Below the pieces are notes generated by a model. It did not search any database. It had not been told where the DNA came from and saw only the letters and a list, made by a program, of their open reading frames with translations. This document shows positions 62,435-64,000 of a DNA stretch of 64,000 bases, one piece after another. Position 1 is the stretch's first letter. Each line of letters begins with the position of its first letter. Both the position numbers and the translations under genes were made by a program. The DNA comes from Acanthornis magna (taxonomy: Eukaryota; Chordata; Aves; Passeriformes; Acanthizidae), in assembly GCA_036785705.1 (NCBI GenBank), contig JAWUZG010000001.1:1054001-1118000 (forward strand). The letters run 5' to 3'.

Positions 62435-64000
62435 AGAAGGAAAGGAGTAAAAGATACCTGGAATCAAGTCCAGGGATGGACTTTCACTTGGTGTAAAACG
62501 ATGTGGTGTAACTTGCATTTGATGGTGTTTAAGGCTCTATCCTTGTTAAGGAGTGCAGAATTCCATGTATGACTAAGATAAAGCCCAACTAAGACAGTCC
62601 TTGCCAAGTTTCTTACTGACTTGGCACATTGGAATGTTTATAGAAAAACTGCAGAGGTCCTATTAAATAGAGTTAAAATTCTCCACTGTTATAGCGAAAG
62701 TTTACTGTCCTGTTGCAATGGCACTGAGCAGAAATTGGATGAAAAAATTGCAGAAACATTACCCTGAGGAAAGTACCAGATAATCACTCTGTTAAACATG
62801 TGCTTTGTATTACAGTTTAGCTACTTTACACATTAATTTTCTAAGTTTTTTTTTAACTTCATTGGGTAATTCATTAAAATAGCACTCTGAGTGGCTGCAG
62901 AGATCGTTTTTGTCAGGTTTACCACAATATATCACTTTGCAGTTGACTAAAAACAATTCCCATTCAATTGGCTTGCTTTAACTGAATAGCTGAGGTTTGT
63001 CTTCTCTATGTTCACATGTCATTGAAGCTCAGATTTTAGCAGGCACAATGGGAATGTGCTCCAAAGCTGCTGAAGATCTTCTGTGTTTAGGTGGGGGCAA
63101 ACCAGGAACAGGAATATGAGCAGAAAGTCATTGCTTGATTGGAAATTCTTCGTCCTACCCATTCCATACAGGTGCACACATTCCATAACTGTGCAGCTTC
63201 CCTGTCCACCTCCCATCACCCACAGTTTGCTTGGGGCTGGTGGCTTTGCAGCTTTATCTGCTCCATGAGTTGCTAAATCAGGGCAGAGCTGAGTGCTGTG
63301 AGGTGATTTTCCCACGGGAGACCGGTTTGCTCCCACAGGGACAGATCCTGCCTCCTTCATGCCGCCAGAAGAAAGCGAACCTGGATCAAAATCTAATTTA
63401 AAAGGGAAAAAGATGAAGGCTGTGCTGTTATTAAAGGCAAATCCCTGCAGATCCCTGGGAATATAGCTGTTGTCTAATGGAAGCTGCTAATAAACCAAAA
63501 AAAAGCCACGTAAAGGGAAACAATCCATTATTTATATGACAGGTAAGCCACATAAAGACTCCTTATCAAGTTAACATTCCGGGCCAGGTACTTGCTTTTC
63601 TAATCTTCAAAAAGTCTAATAAGTAGTCAGCCAGAGGTTTGTTTTTATTCAGTGTTTTTGTTAGCTGCCTGAGCACCTGCCACTTCCCAAGGAGTTGTGC
63701 TCTGCGTGATTTACGCTGCTGCTGGATTGTTTGGCAACATTCCTTCTCAAAGAGGCTACTGGCAATAAATTAGTGCTTTTCATGATTTAGACATTTTTAA
63801 ATGTTTCTAATCTTCCTCCCCGCCACCTTTCTATTGTCAACAAATTCAATATTTGTTGCGCTGTCAATGATCTGGTGCTTCTCTTTCTCTGTTGTTGTGC
63901 ATTCTGTATTTTACAGGAATGCTTAGTTGCTTTTCATGTGATACACTAATAATACCTTTTGGCTAGATATGGCACACCTCTCAAGATCACGAAATGTTTT
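62435..64000. other. Gene-free unique sequence to the window end
   Basis: No gene or repeat end was recognised; open frames are at most 113 codons. Confidence 0.5.

Overview
The window looks like a piece of a bird nuclear genome, probably a songbird or relative, with no recognisable protein-coding gene. The main evidence is ten CR1 LINE fragments. Most carry the typical CR1 3' end, in which a 'ggttggaagggacc'-type stretch is followed by ATTCTATGATT-like repeats. There is also an LTR of a type I recognise from songbird genomes, with 'ccatggggtgcag' sub-repeats. Base composition is moderately AT-rich and CpG-poor. The region is most likely intergenic or inside a very long intron.

Layout: 1-5 kb is mostly unique sequence with a 24-bp minisatellite (2966-3084) and an LTR-like cluster of promoter and poly(A) signals (4771-4830). 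From 5 to 16 kb there are five CR1 fragments and one statistically surprising open frame (9637-10650). At 16.5-17.3 kb lies an apparent solo LTR with target-site duplications, whose U3 contains a 35-bp minisatellite with a 105-bp higher-order period. From 17 to 25 kb there is unique sequence and two CR1 fragments. A solo LTR of about 1.06 kb lies on the minus strand at 25566-26625. From 26 to 44 kb there is unique sequence, a tRNA-Met-like relic (29245-29312), an AT-rich block (30822-31024), a CR1 with a (TTCTA)n tail (35698-36174), a 38-base T run, a perfect 24-bp palindrome centred on CACGTG (40232-40255) and a 33-bp dispersed direct repeat. From 44 to 46 kb there is a head-to-head inverted repeat with arms of about 180 bp. 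The remainder is unique sequence with one more CR1 (53875-54133), a diverged 63-bp tandem duplication (62326-62434) and two TAAT-rich stretches that could be conserved non-coding elements.

Nothing here forms a gene cluster, operon, CRISPR array or other multi-gene system. The most interesting items are the minisatellite-bearing LTR, the inverted repeat, the perfect palindrome and the long open frame. All family assignments are from memory of repeat structure; no search was run.
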